A stretch of DNA of 64,000 nucleotides from Streptomyces olivaceoviridis (GTDB lineage: Bacteria; Actinomycetota; Actinomycetes; Streptomycetales; Streptomycetaceae): positions 1 through 64,000 of the forward strand of contig NZ_BMUI01000017.1 in NCBI RefSeq assembly GCF_014650115.1, read 5' to 3'. Every line of letters begins with the position of its first letter. Position 1 is the first letter of the stretch. The notes beneath the pieces are model-generated. The model saw only the letters and a list, made by a program, of their open reading frames with translations, ran no database searches and was not told the DNA's origin. Shown piece after piece: positions 7,012 through 15,089 of the stretch. The position numbers were made by a program, and so were the translations under genes.

Positions 7012-8850
7012 ATGGCCGATTCGCCGTTCCACGGGAACGGACCCCGTGACCACCGCTACCTGCCCATCGCCGAGCACGGACTCATCGGCGATCTGCGCAC
7101 GGTGGCCCTGGTCGGCAGCAACGGCACCATCGACTGGTACTGCTGCCCGGCCTTCGACTCCCCGAGCGTCTTCGCGGCGATCCTCGACGCCGAGCGCGGC
7201 GGCCGGTTCGAGCTGGCCGCCGCCGTGCCGGCCCGCACCAAGCAGTTCTACTTCCCCGACACCAACGTGCTGATCACCCGGTTCTTCACCGAGGACGGGG
7301 TCGGCGAGGTGCAGGACTTCATGCCGATCGCCGGCGAGGGGCCCGGGGACGGGGGCCGGCACCGGCTGATCCGGCGCGTGGTGTGCGTCCGCGGCACCGT
7401 CCCCTTCCGGACGCTGGTCGCCCCCCGCTTCGACTACGGCGCCGCCGCGCACACCGTGCGCCCCCTGGACGGCATGGTGGTGTTCGAGTCGCCCGCCCAG
7501 TCGCTGTCGCTCACCTCGACCGTCGCCCTGGAGTGCGACGAGCGCGACGTGCGCGCCGACTTCAAGCTCGGCGAGGGCGAGTCCGCCGTGTTCGCCCTCG
7601 ACCAGGTCGACGGCGAGGTGTCCCCGCGCGGCTGCGCCCACGCCGAGGCGGAGTACCAGTTCAACGCCACGGTCGCCTACTGGCGGCGCTGGCTGCACCA
7701 GTCCCGCTACCGGGGCCGCTGGCGCGAGATGGTGCACCGCTCCGCGCTCACCCTGAAGCTGCTCACCTACGCCCCCACCGGCGCCATCGTCGCCGCCCCC
7801 ACCACCAGCCTGCCCGAGCAGCTCGGCGGCGAGCGCAACTGGGACTACCGGTACGTGTGGGTGCGCGACGCCGCCTTCGCCGTCTACGCGCTGCTGCGGC
7901 TCGGCTTCGCCGGCGAGGCCGAGGCGTTCATGCGGTTCCTGACCACGCACATCAGCCCCGGCTGCGGCGACGGCTCCGACCCGTTGCAGATCATGTACGG
8001 CATCGACGGCCGCACCGAACTGCCCGAACGCGAACTGCCGCACCTGGAGGGCCACCTCGGCTCCGCCCCGGTCCGGGTCGGCAACGCCGCCGTCGGCCAG
8101 CTCCAGCTCGACATCTACGGCGCCCTGATCGACTCCATCTACCTCTACGACAAGTGGGCCCAGCCCATCTCCAGCGGCCAGTGGGACGACGTGTGCCGCC
8201 TGGTCGACTGGGTGTGCGACCACTGGGACCAGCCCGACGAGGGCGTGTGGGAGACCCGCGGCGGGCGCAAGGACTTCACGTACTCGCGGCTGATGTGCTG
8301 GGTCGCCATCGAGCGGGCCATCCGCCTGGCCACCCACCGCGGGCTGCCCGCCGACCACCGCCGCTGGCGCCAGGCCCGGGACGACATCTACCGGTGGATC
8401 ATGGGATGCGGCTGGTCGCGGCGCCGGAGCGCCTTCGTGCAGTACGAGGGCGGCGACGTCCTGGACGCGTCCCTGCTGATGATGCCGCTCGCCAAGTTCA
8501 TCGCCCCCACCGACCCCAAGTGGCTGTCCACCCTGGATGCCCTCACCGAGGACCTCGTCTCCGACTCGCTCGTCTACCGCTACGACCCGCAGGCCAGCCC
8601 CGACGGACTCCGCGGCGACGAAGGCACCTTCTCCATCTGCTCGTTCTGGTACGTCGAGGCGCTGGTCCGGGCCGGCCGGCTCGACGAGGCCCGGCTGGCC
8701 TTCGAGAAGATGCTCACCTACGCCAACCACCTCGGCCTGTACGCCGAGGAGATCGGCCGCACCGGCGAGCAACAGGGCAACTTCCCGCAGGCGTTCACCC
8801 ACCTGTCCCTCATCAGTGCCGCGTTCAACCTGGACCGCGCCCTCGGCTGA
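7012..8850 (+). CDS. glycoside hydrolase family 15 protein (trehalase/glucoamylase type)
   Basis: A 612-residue GH15 enzyme with no signal peptide, hence probably cytoplasmic. The N-terminal super-beta-sandwich carries the family opening IAEHGLIGDLRTVALVG and GTIDWYCCPAFDSPSVFAA. The catalytic alpha/alpha barrel includes NWDYRYVWVRDAAFAVYALLRLGF. The general-base region near the C-terminus is EEIGRTGEQQGNFPQAFTH. This subgroup includes mycobacterial trehalase and other glucan hydrolases, so trehalose or short alpha-glucans are likely substrates. GGGAGG lies 6 nt before ATG 7012. Confidence 0.9.
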   Translation: MADSPFHGNGPRDHRYLPIAEHGLIGDLRTVALVGSNGTIDWYCCPAFDSPSVFAAILDAERGGRFELAAAVPARTKQFYFPDTNVLITRFFTEDGVGEVQDFMPIAGEGPGDGGRHRLIRRVVCVRGTVPFRTLVAPRFDYGAAAHTVRPLDGMVVFESPAQSLSLTSTVALECDERDVRADFKLGEGESAVFALDQVDGEVSPRGCAHAEAEYQFNATVAYWRRWLHQSRYRGRWREMVHRSALTLKLLTYAPTGAIVAAPTTSLPEQLGGERNWDYRYVWVRDAAFAVYALLRLGFAGEAEAFMRFLTTHISPGCGDGSDPLQIMYGIDGRTELPERELPHLEGHLGSAPVRVGNAAVGQLQLDIYGALIDSIYLYDKWAQPISSGQWDDVCRLVDWVCDHWDQPDEGVWETRGGRKDFTYSRLMCWVAIERAIRLATHRGLPADHRRWRQARDDIYRWIMGCGWSRRRSAFVQYEGGDVLDASLLMMPLAKFIAPTDPKWLSTLDALTEDLVSDSLVYRYDPQASPDGLRGDEGTFSICSFWYVEALVRAGRLDEARLAFEKMLTYANHLGLYAEEIGRTGEQQGNFPQAFTHLSLISAAFNLDRALG

Positions 8851-9004
8851 GGCCGCCCGCACGTCCCGGTCGGGCCACCTCTGTCACCGCCGTGTCACAG
8901 CGCGTCCGCGCACCACAACCACCCCCGCCCCCGCCGGGTCGAACCAAGCGCCGGCCCCGACCAGCCGGCCGACGGATCACCGATCACCCTCGGGGGTAAG
9001 GGAC

Positions 9005-10510
9005 ATGACCAGCAACACCCGACGCACCGCAGGCTCCGCCGCCGTCGCCGCGGCCTCCTTCCTGCTGCTGGCCTCGGCCGGCATCCTCGCCGCCCCGGCC
9101 GCGTTCGCGGGCGTGCCCGGCGGCACCACGGCCGCCGACCGCAACAGCGACTTCGACGGCGACGGCTACACCGACCTGCTCACCGGCGTCCCCGAAGGCA
9201 CCGTCGACGGCAAGGAGGGCGCCGGCTACGTCACCGTGCAGTACGGCGCGCCGAACGGCATCGGCACCGACGCCACCGTCCCCAAGGGCCGGGTCCAGGT
9301 CATCAGCCAGTCCACCCGGGGCGTGCCCGGCACCTCCGAGGCCTGGGACGACTTCGGGCAGGCCGTCGCCACCGGCGACCTGAACGGCGACGGCTACGAC
9401 GACGCGGTGATCGGCGCGCCCGGCGAGGACGAGGGCACCGTCGCCGACGCGGGCCGGGTGACCGTCCTGTACGGCTCCGCGAAGGGGCTCGGAGCGGAGC
9501 GGAACGCCTCCGTCACCGCCGCGAAGCCCGCCGCCGGCGCCCGCTTCGGACTGTCGGTGGCCGCCGCCCGGTTCACCGGCGACATCGACTCCGACCAGCT
9601 CGTGGTGGTCGACCAGAACGTCGGCCTCACCGTGTTCACCTGGCACGCCGGAGTCCTGCGCCAGGTCGGCGCCCCGCACTCCACCGGCCACCGGCTCCAG
9701 CCCGGCCACGTCACCACCGGCGACTACGACCGCAACGGCTTCGCCGACCTCGTCGTCTCCGGCTACAGCCCCGACGACGACTACACCAAGGGCTGGTCGG
9801 CGTACTACGCGGGCGGCCCCGACGGCCTCGCCTACCGGCGGGACCTGCACGGCGGCCTCGGCACGGCCTCCGGCGACATCAACCGCGACGGCTACGACGA
9901 CCTCGTGGTCGGCCAGCTCAGCGCCGCCGACGAGGCCACCGGCGACGCCGACGCACCCGGCGGCCTGGTCGGGGTCTACTACGGCGGCGACGGCGGCCCG
10001 GCCGGCACCCAGGGCCCCGGCACCGCCCCGCAGTGGTGGTCCCAGAACTCCCCGGGCGTCCCCGGCACCGCAGAGGACGGCGACGCGTGGGGCGCCGACC
10101 TGTCCGTGGCCGACGTGAACGGCGACGGCTACGCCGATGCGGCGGTCGGCGCGCCCGGCGAGGACATCGGCACCGTCGCCGACGCCGGCGCGGTCTGGCT
10201 GCTGCCCGGCTCCCGCACCGGTCTCAGCGGCAGCCACACCCAGTCCTTCGACCAGAACACCCCGGGCGTCCCCGGCACCGCCGAGGCCGACGACGCCTGG
10301 GGCGCCCAGGTCCGGCTCGCCGACACCGACGGCGACGGCCGCGCCGAACTGGTGGCCGCCGCGCCCGGCGAGAACGCGGGCGACGGCGCGGTGTGGCTGC
10401 TGCCCGCGAGCGGCGGCGGGCTGCTCGCCGACGGCTCCTGGTCCTACGGTGCCGCCGCGCTCGGCGGCACCGCCCACGGAGCCCGCTTCGGCGCCGTGAT
10501 CGACGAGTAG
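9005..10510 (+). CDS. secreted FG-GAP/integrin-alpha-like beta-propeller protein
   Basis: A 501-residue exported protein. A Sec signal peptide (about residues 1-36, ending APAAFAG) is followed by about six FG-GAP-like blades, each with a calcium-binding motif: DFDGDGYTD, DLNGDGYDD, DYDRNGFAD, DINRDGYDD, DVNGDGYAD and DTDGDGRAE. Three blades share the longer motif PGVPGT(A/S)E...WG/FG...APGE, showing internal duplication. Such proteins are usually extracellular and are often annotated as esterase-like or adhesion proteins, but no catalytic motif is visible. A GGGGGTAAGGGAC site precedes ATG 9005. Confidence 0.85.
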   Translation: MTSNTRRTAGSAAVAAASFLLLASAGILAAPAAFAGVPGGTTAADRNSDFDGDGYTDLLTGVPEGTVDGKEGAGYVTVQYGAPNGIGTDATVPKGRVQVISQSTRGVPGTSEAWDDFGQAVATGDLNGDGYDDAVIGAPGEDEGTVADAGRVTVLYGSAKGLGAERNASVTAAKPAAGARFGLSVAAARFTGDIDSDQLVVVDQNVGLTVFTWHAGVLRQVGAPHSTGHRLQPGHVTTGDYDRNGFADLVVSGYSPDDDYTKGWSAYYAGGPDGLAYRRDLHGGLGTASGDINRDGYDDLVVGQLSAADEATGDADAPGGLVGVYYGGDGGPAGTQGPGTAPQWWSQNSPGVPGTAEDGDAWGADLSVADVNGDGYADAAVGAPGEDIGTVADAGAVWLLPGSRTGLSGSHTQSFDQNTPGVPGTAEADDAWGAQVRLADTDGDGRAELVAAAPGENAGDGAVWLLPASGGGLLADGSWSYGAAALGGTAHGARFGAVIDE

Positions 10511-10608
10511 CAACGGCCCGATCGGCCGGTGTGCCCGCAGGTCGCACGGGTACCCGGGGCGACGTCCAGCGGAATCGGCACAGGGTCGACAGAAGGAGGA
10601 GACCCCGG

Positions 10609-10845
10609 ATGACCAGCACCAGCGAGACCGGCGACGTCACCGGTACCCGCGACAAGGACTACAACCTGATCTGGTACGTCGAGGCGTGCCTGAGCAACGC
10701 CCTGCGTCTGGAGCAGTACATCCAGGACGCCGAGCGCGACAAGGACAACGAGGTCGTGGAGCTCTTCCGCAAGGCACAGTCCGACAGCCGCAAGGGCGCC
10801 GAGCTGGGCAAGCAGCTGCTGCGCTCGCGGCTCAACGGCGGCTGA
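10609..10845 (+). CDS. small helical conserved hypothetical protein
   Basis: A 78-residue, highly charged, probably all-helical protein with no signal peptide (core DYNLIWYVEACLSNALRLEQ followed by KDNEVVELFRKAQSDSRKGA). A consensus AGAAGGAGGAG site precedes ATG 10609. It lies 98 bp after the FG-GAP gene and could be its own transcript. I recognise no domain. The pattern of aromatic and charged residues suggests a helical hairpin, perhaps a dimer. Confidence 0.75.
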   Translation: MTSTSETGDVTGTRDKDYNLIWYVEACLSNALRLEQYIQDAERDKDNEVVELFRKAQSDSRKGAELGKQLLRSRLNGG

Positions 10846-10856
10846 CCGCCGCTCGC

Positions 10857-12197
10857 TCAGGCGAACCGGGAACTCGGGACCGGCCCGGCGGACCGCACAC
10901 GCGCCCGTTCACCGCGCAGCCACGTGCCCCTCACGGCCGTGGCGAACGCGGCGAACTCCGTGTCGCCGTCCGCCGGGCCGTCGCCGTCCCCGGACTCGGG
11001 CGACGGGTCCGCCGCGGTGATCCCGGCGGCGATCTCCGCCTCCGGCCGGTCGTCCGCCGGCCCCCGCTCGACCCCGCCGTCCGCTGACCCGCGCAGCTGC
11101 GGACCCCACGGCGCCACCACCGACTGGTGCAGCAGGGCGGCGCTGTCCGGGGTGACGGCGGGCGGGTCCGTCCAGCAGCACGCGTGCGCGTGCAGCACCT
11201 GCCCCGGGGCGCGTTCGACCAGCTCCCCGACCAGCTCCGGCCCGCCGTCGTGCACCGCGAGCCCGTCGAGGTCGTACGCCACGACCACCGTGTCCGCCCG
11301 GCCCGGCGCGAACGGCTCCGCCGGCAGGCCCAGCACCTCGGCCGCCGCCAGCCCGAGGACGCGCGAGTCCCGGTCCGGCAGCAGCGACACCGACCGGGGC
11401 CGCACCCCGGTGGCCGCCAGCAGGTCCCGCAGCCGCAGCAGGCCGCGCAGACACTGGTCCGGGGTGTCCTGCAACCAGGCGTAGCGGCCGTTCATGCCCG
11501 CGCCGTAGCCGTACGGGGACAGCGTGCCGAGGACCGTGCCGCCGAGCACGTACTGCCAGCCCCGCAGATCGGCCGCGTCGAGCCGGCCCGCCCGCCCGGC
11601 GTCGGCGGCCCGCGCCAGCATCCGGTCCTGCCGGTCCCGCGCCGGCCGCCACCGCTCGTCCTCCGGGTCGGGCAGCAGCGCGCGCTGACGCCGGGCCAGC
11701 TCCAGATCGCCCCCCAGCACGGCGTTGAACACCAGCAGATAGCGGTCCGGCCAGTTGGCCAGACGGTCCTCGTGGCGGGCGAGTTCGGCCACCGCCTCCC
11801 GGTGCCGGCCCTCGTCCTCGTACGCCGACACCAGCTCCCGCAGCACCGGCAGCGCCCCGCCGCTGAGGCGAAGTGCCGCACGCAGCGCGGGAATCGCCAG
11901 ATCCGGCACCCCGCGTTCGACACACGCGTACCCGAAGTCGTAGAGCGCCCGGGGGTCCTCGGGGGCGGCGGCCAGCGCGGCCGACGCGTCGGCGAGATCG
12001 TCGAACCCGGCCGAGCCCGCCGCCCGCGCCACCACCAGGGCCACCTCATCGAGCGGCTGGTCCTCCCCGGCCGCCCGCACCTGCCGCAGCGCACCGGGTA
12101 CGTCACCGGCGTCCAGGGCGTCCCAGGCGGTGCGGAGCGCGGGCGACGTGGGCCGGGCGGTGCGGCGATTCCTGCGCGAGAACATGCCGGAGATCAT
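10857..12197 (-). CDS. tetratricopeptide-repeat protein of unknown function
   Basis: A 446-residue cytoplasmic protein. Residues 20-170 hold several TPR-like helical pairs (AWDALDAGDVPGALRQVRAA, DPRALYDFGYACVERGVPDLAIPALRAALRL, AYEDEGRHREAVAELARHED). The C-terminal half has a conserved-looking LRGWQYVLGGTVLGTLSPYGYGAGMNGRYAWLQD block and ends in a low-complexity tail. TPR regions normally bind other proteins. It lies 47 bp downstream of the SpoIIE phosphatase gene on the same strand, so co-transcription is possible. The start is uncertain: ATG 12197 and ATG 12185 both lack a clear binding site. Confidence 0.75.
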   Translation of the reverse strand: MISGMFSRRNRRTARPTSPALRTAWDALDAGDVPGALRQVRAAGEDQPLDEVALVVARAAGSAGFDDLADASAALAAAPEDPRALYDFGYACVERGVPDLAIPALRAALRLSGGALPVLRELVSAYEDEGRHREAVAELARHEDRLANWPDRYLLVFNAVLGGDLELARRQRALLPDPEDERWRPARDRQDRMLARAADAGRAGRLDAADLRGWQYVLGGTVLGTLSPYGYGAGMNGRYAWLQDTPDQCLRGLLRLRDLLAATGVRPRSVSLLPDRDSRVLGLAAAEVLGLPAEPFAPGRADTVVVAYDLDGLAVHDGGPELVGELVERAPGQVLHAHACCWTDPPAVTPDSAALLHQSVVAPWGPQLRGSADGGVERGPADDRPEAEIAAGITAADPSPESGDGDGPADGDTEFAAFATAVRGTWLRGERARVRSAGPVPSSRFA

Positions 12198-12244
12198 CGC
12201 CCGCGGGCCGGCGGGTCCTCAAACGATTTCCCCGCCCCGCACGC

Positions 12245-14983
12245 TCAGGGAAGCGGCTGCTCCGCCCAGATCACCTTGCCGTGCGGGGTGTACCGGGTGC
12301 CCCAGCGCTCGGCGAGCTGGGCGACCAGGAACAGGCCCCGGCCGCCCTCGTCGGTGCTCGCCGCGTACCGCAGATGCGGCGAGGTCGTGCTGCGGTCGGA
12401 CACCTCGCAGATCAGGGTGCGGTCGCGCAGCAGCCGTACCCCGATCGGGCCGCGCCCGTAGCGGATGGCGTTGGTGACCAGCTCGCTCAGGATCAGCTCC
12501 GTCGTGAACGCCAGCTCGTCCAGGCCCCAGTCGGACAGCCGCCGGGTCACCGAGGCCCGCACCTCCGACACCGCCGCCGGGTCGGACGGCACCTGCCACT
12601 GCGCGACCCGGTCGTCGCCCAGCACCCGGGTGCGGGCGACGATCAGCGCCACGTCGTCGCTCGGCCGGGCCGGCAGCCGGTCCAGCACGGTACGGCAGGT
12701 GTCCTCGGGGGAGGCTCCCGGCGTCCGCAGCAGCGCGTCGCGCAGCAGGCCCAGCCCCTCGTCGATGTCCCGCTCCCGGTCCTCCACCAGACCGTCGGTG
12801 TACAACACCAGCCGGCTGTCCTGCGGCAGTTCCAGCTCGGCCGTCTCGAACGGCAGCCCGCCCAGGCCCAGCGGCGGCCCCGCGGGTACGTCCAGGAACT
12901 CCACGCCGCCGTCCGGCCGCACCAGCGCGGGCGGCGGATGGCCGGCCCGGGCCATCGTGCACAGCCGGGACACCGGATCGTAGATCGCGTACAGACAGGT
13001 CGCGCCCGTCACCACGGACGCGCCCGCCACCGGTGCCTCGTCCTGGTCGAGCCGGCCGACCAGCTCGTCCAGCAGGGTCAGGAGCTCGTCCGGCGGCAGG
13101 TCCAGCGAGGAGAAGTTGTGCACGGCCGTACGCAGCCGGCCCATCGTCGCCGCCGCGTGCAGCCCGTGCCCCACGACGTCCCCGACGACGAGGGCCACCC
13201 GGGCACCGGACAGCGGCAGCACGTCGAACCAGTCGCCGCCCACCCCCGCCTGGGCCGGCAGATAGCGGTAGGCGATGTCCAGGGCGCCCTGCTCGGGCAG
13301 GCTGCGCGGCAGCAGGCTGCGCTGGAGGGTGACCGCCATGCTGTGCTCACGGGTGTACCGGCGGGCGTTGTCGATCGACACCGCCGCCCTCGCCACCAGC
13401 TCCTCCGCGAGGGCCAGTTCCTCGGCGTCGAACGGCTGCGGCTTCTCCGCCCGCCAGAAGTTCGCCACGCCCAGCACCAGGCTGCCCGCCCGCAGCGGCA
13501 CCGTGATCATCGAGTGGATGCCGAACGCCAGCACCTGGCCCGTGCGCTCCGGATCCTGCGCCCGCCAGCCGGGGTCGTCGCGCAGCCGCGGCACCACGAC
13601 CGACTGCCCGGTCGTCAGGGCCCGCGCCTGCGGCGAGGTGGTCACGAACCGGATCCGCTCGCCGAGCGGATACAGCGGGGACTCCTTGCGGACGCCCGCG
13701 CAGGCCGCTCGGCGCAGCGCCGTCCCCGGCTGCGGCTCCTCCCCGCCCAGCACCGCGTCGAACAGGTCCACCGTCGCGAAGTCCGCGAACCGGGGCACCG
13801 CCAGCTCCGCCAGCTCCTCCGCGGTCCGGGTCACGTCCAGGCTGGTGCCGATGCCCACGCCCGCCTCGTACAGCATGTTCAGCCGCTCCCGCGCCACCTC
13901 CGCGCGGCCCGACAGGGCGCGCAGCTCGGTGGAGTCGCGCAGTGTGCTGACGCTGCCCGGCGGGCCGCCGCGCAGGTCCGTGGGCCGCTGGTTGATCGCC
14001 AGCAGCCGGTCCTTGACCAGGTGCACCTCGTCCGTGGCGACCCGTCCCGAGGCCAGCAGCCCCGCCGTCTCGTCGTCCAGGCCCAGCTCCAGCACATGCC
14101 GCCGCTCGGCGTCCGCCGGCAGATCCAGCAGGCGGTGGGCCTCGTCGTTGGCCAGCAGCAGCCTGCCGTCACCGCCGACGATCAGCACGCCTTCCCGGAC
14201 CGCGTGCAGCACCGCGTCGTGGTGCTCGTACATCCTCGTCATCTCGTACGGCCCCAGGCCGTGCGTCTGGCGCAGCAGCCGTCTGCTGACCAGGGCCGTG
14301 CCCGCGGTCGCCAGCGCGAGCGCGGCGGCCGCCGCGGCGAGCAGCAGCGGTAGCTGCTGGTCGGCGGCCCCGCCCACGTGCGCGGTGGTGATCCCGGCCG
14401 CCACCAGGCCCACCACCTGGCCACCGGAGTCCTTCACCGGCACCACGACCTGCACGAGCGCCCCGATGGTGCCGTGGACGTGCTCGGTGACCGTGCCGCC
14501 GGCCACGGCCGGGGCGATGGTGCCGACGAACTTCTTGCCGATGCGGTCGGCCCTGGGGTGCGTGTAGCGGATGCCGTCGGTGTTCATCACGACGATGAAG
14601 TCCACGCCGGTCGCCTTGCGCGCCGCCTCCGCGCGCGGCTGGAGCACGGCCGTGGGGTCCGGGGAGCGCAGGGCGGCGGCCGTGCCGGGCGCGTTGGCGA
14701 ACGTCTCGGCCACGGCGAGGGAACGATTGCTCGCCTCGGTGTCGATGTCGTGCCGCACCTGGAGCACCTGGGCCACCACCGCCGAGACGACCAGCAGCAG
14801 CACGATCACCACTTGCAGGACGAACACCTGCCCGGCCACGCTGCGCCCGGTCACCGCCGCCCGCAGCACCCCCGGCCGGCCCCCGCCCGTGCCGCGGTCC
14901 GCCGCCGGCGGGCTGTGCGGTGCGCGCGGGTACCCGAAAGAGCGGGGCGGCCGAGTCACGGGCCGGCCGGGCAGTCGCACCAT
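12245..14983 (-). CDS. membrane sensor SpoIIE/PP2C phosphatase with CitA/DcuS-type sensor, PAS, GAF and HATPase domains
   Basis: About 912 residues from ATG 14983 (an upstream start at 15028 is possible). Helix 1 lies at about 53-75. An extracytoplasmic sensor domain (about 76-205) has the IRYTHPRADRIGKKFVG signature of CitA/DcuS citrate and C4-dicarboxylate sensors. Helix 2 is at about 210-233, followed by a PAS domain, a GAF domain, the SpoIIE phosphatase domain (GGDWFDVLPL, VGDVVGHGLHAAATM, YTDGLVEDR) and a C-terminal HATPase resembling anti-sigma kinases (ELILSELVTNAIRYG, DEGGRGLFLVAQLAERWGTRY). It would dephosphorylate an anti-anti-sigma protein, and the HATPase would phosphorylate one or bind a sigma factor. 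No STAS or sigma gene is adjacent. Confidence 0.9.
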   Translation of the reverse strand: MVRLPGRPVTRPPRSFGYPRAPHSPPAADRGTGGGRPGVLRAAVTGRSVAGQVFVLQVVIVLLLVVSAVVAQVLQVRHDIDTEASNRSLAVAETFANAPGTAAALRSPDPTAVLQPRAEAARKATGVDFIVVMNTDGIRYTHPRADRIGKKFVGTIAPAVAGGTVTEHVHGTIGALVQVVVPVKDSGGQVVGLVAAGITTAHVGGAADQQLPLLLAAAAAALALATAGTALVSRRLLRQTHGLGPYEMTRMYEHHDAVLHAVREGVLIVGGDGRLLLANDEAHRLLDLPADAERRHVLELGLDDETAGLLASGRVATDEVHLVKDRLLAINQRPTDLRGGPPGSVSTLRDSTELRALSGRAEVARERLNMLYEAGVGIGTSLDVTRTAEELAELAVPRFADFATVDLFDAVLGGEEPQPGTALRRAACAGVRKESPLYPLGERIRFVTTSPQARALTTGQSVVVPRLRDDPGWRAQDPERTGQVLAFGIHSMITVPLRAGSLVLGVANFWRAEKPQPFDAEELALAEELVARAAVSIDNARRYTREHSMAVTLQRSLLPRSLPEQGALDIAYRYLPAQAGVGGDWFDVLPLSGARVALVVGDVVGHGLHAAATMGRLRTAVHNFSSLDLPPDELLTLLDELVGRLDQDEAPVAGASVVTGATCLYAIYDPVSRLCTMARAGHPPPALVRPDGGVEFLDVPAGPPLGLGGLPFETAELELPQDSRLVLYTDGLVEDRERDIDEGLGLLRDALLRTPGASPEDTCRTVLDRLPARPSDDVALIVARTRVLGDDRVAQWQVPSDPAAVSEVRASVTRRLSDWGLDELAFTTELILSELVTNAIRYGRGPIGVRLLRDRTLICEVSDRSTTSPHLRYAASTDEGGRGLFLVAQLAERWGTRYTPHGKVIWAEQPLP

Positions 14984-15089
14984 GTGCCCATGTCTACACT
15001 GCCCGGCGCCCGCAGGCGAGACCATCACCCGAGGCGGCGACGGCCGAGCGCCGGGCAGGGGGCGGGCCCGGGTGGACGGGGTGGGCCGG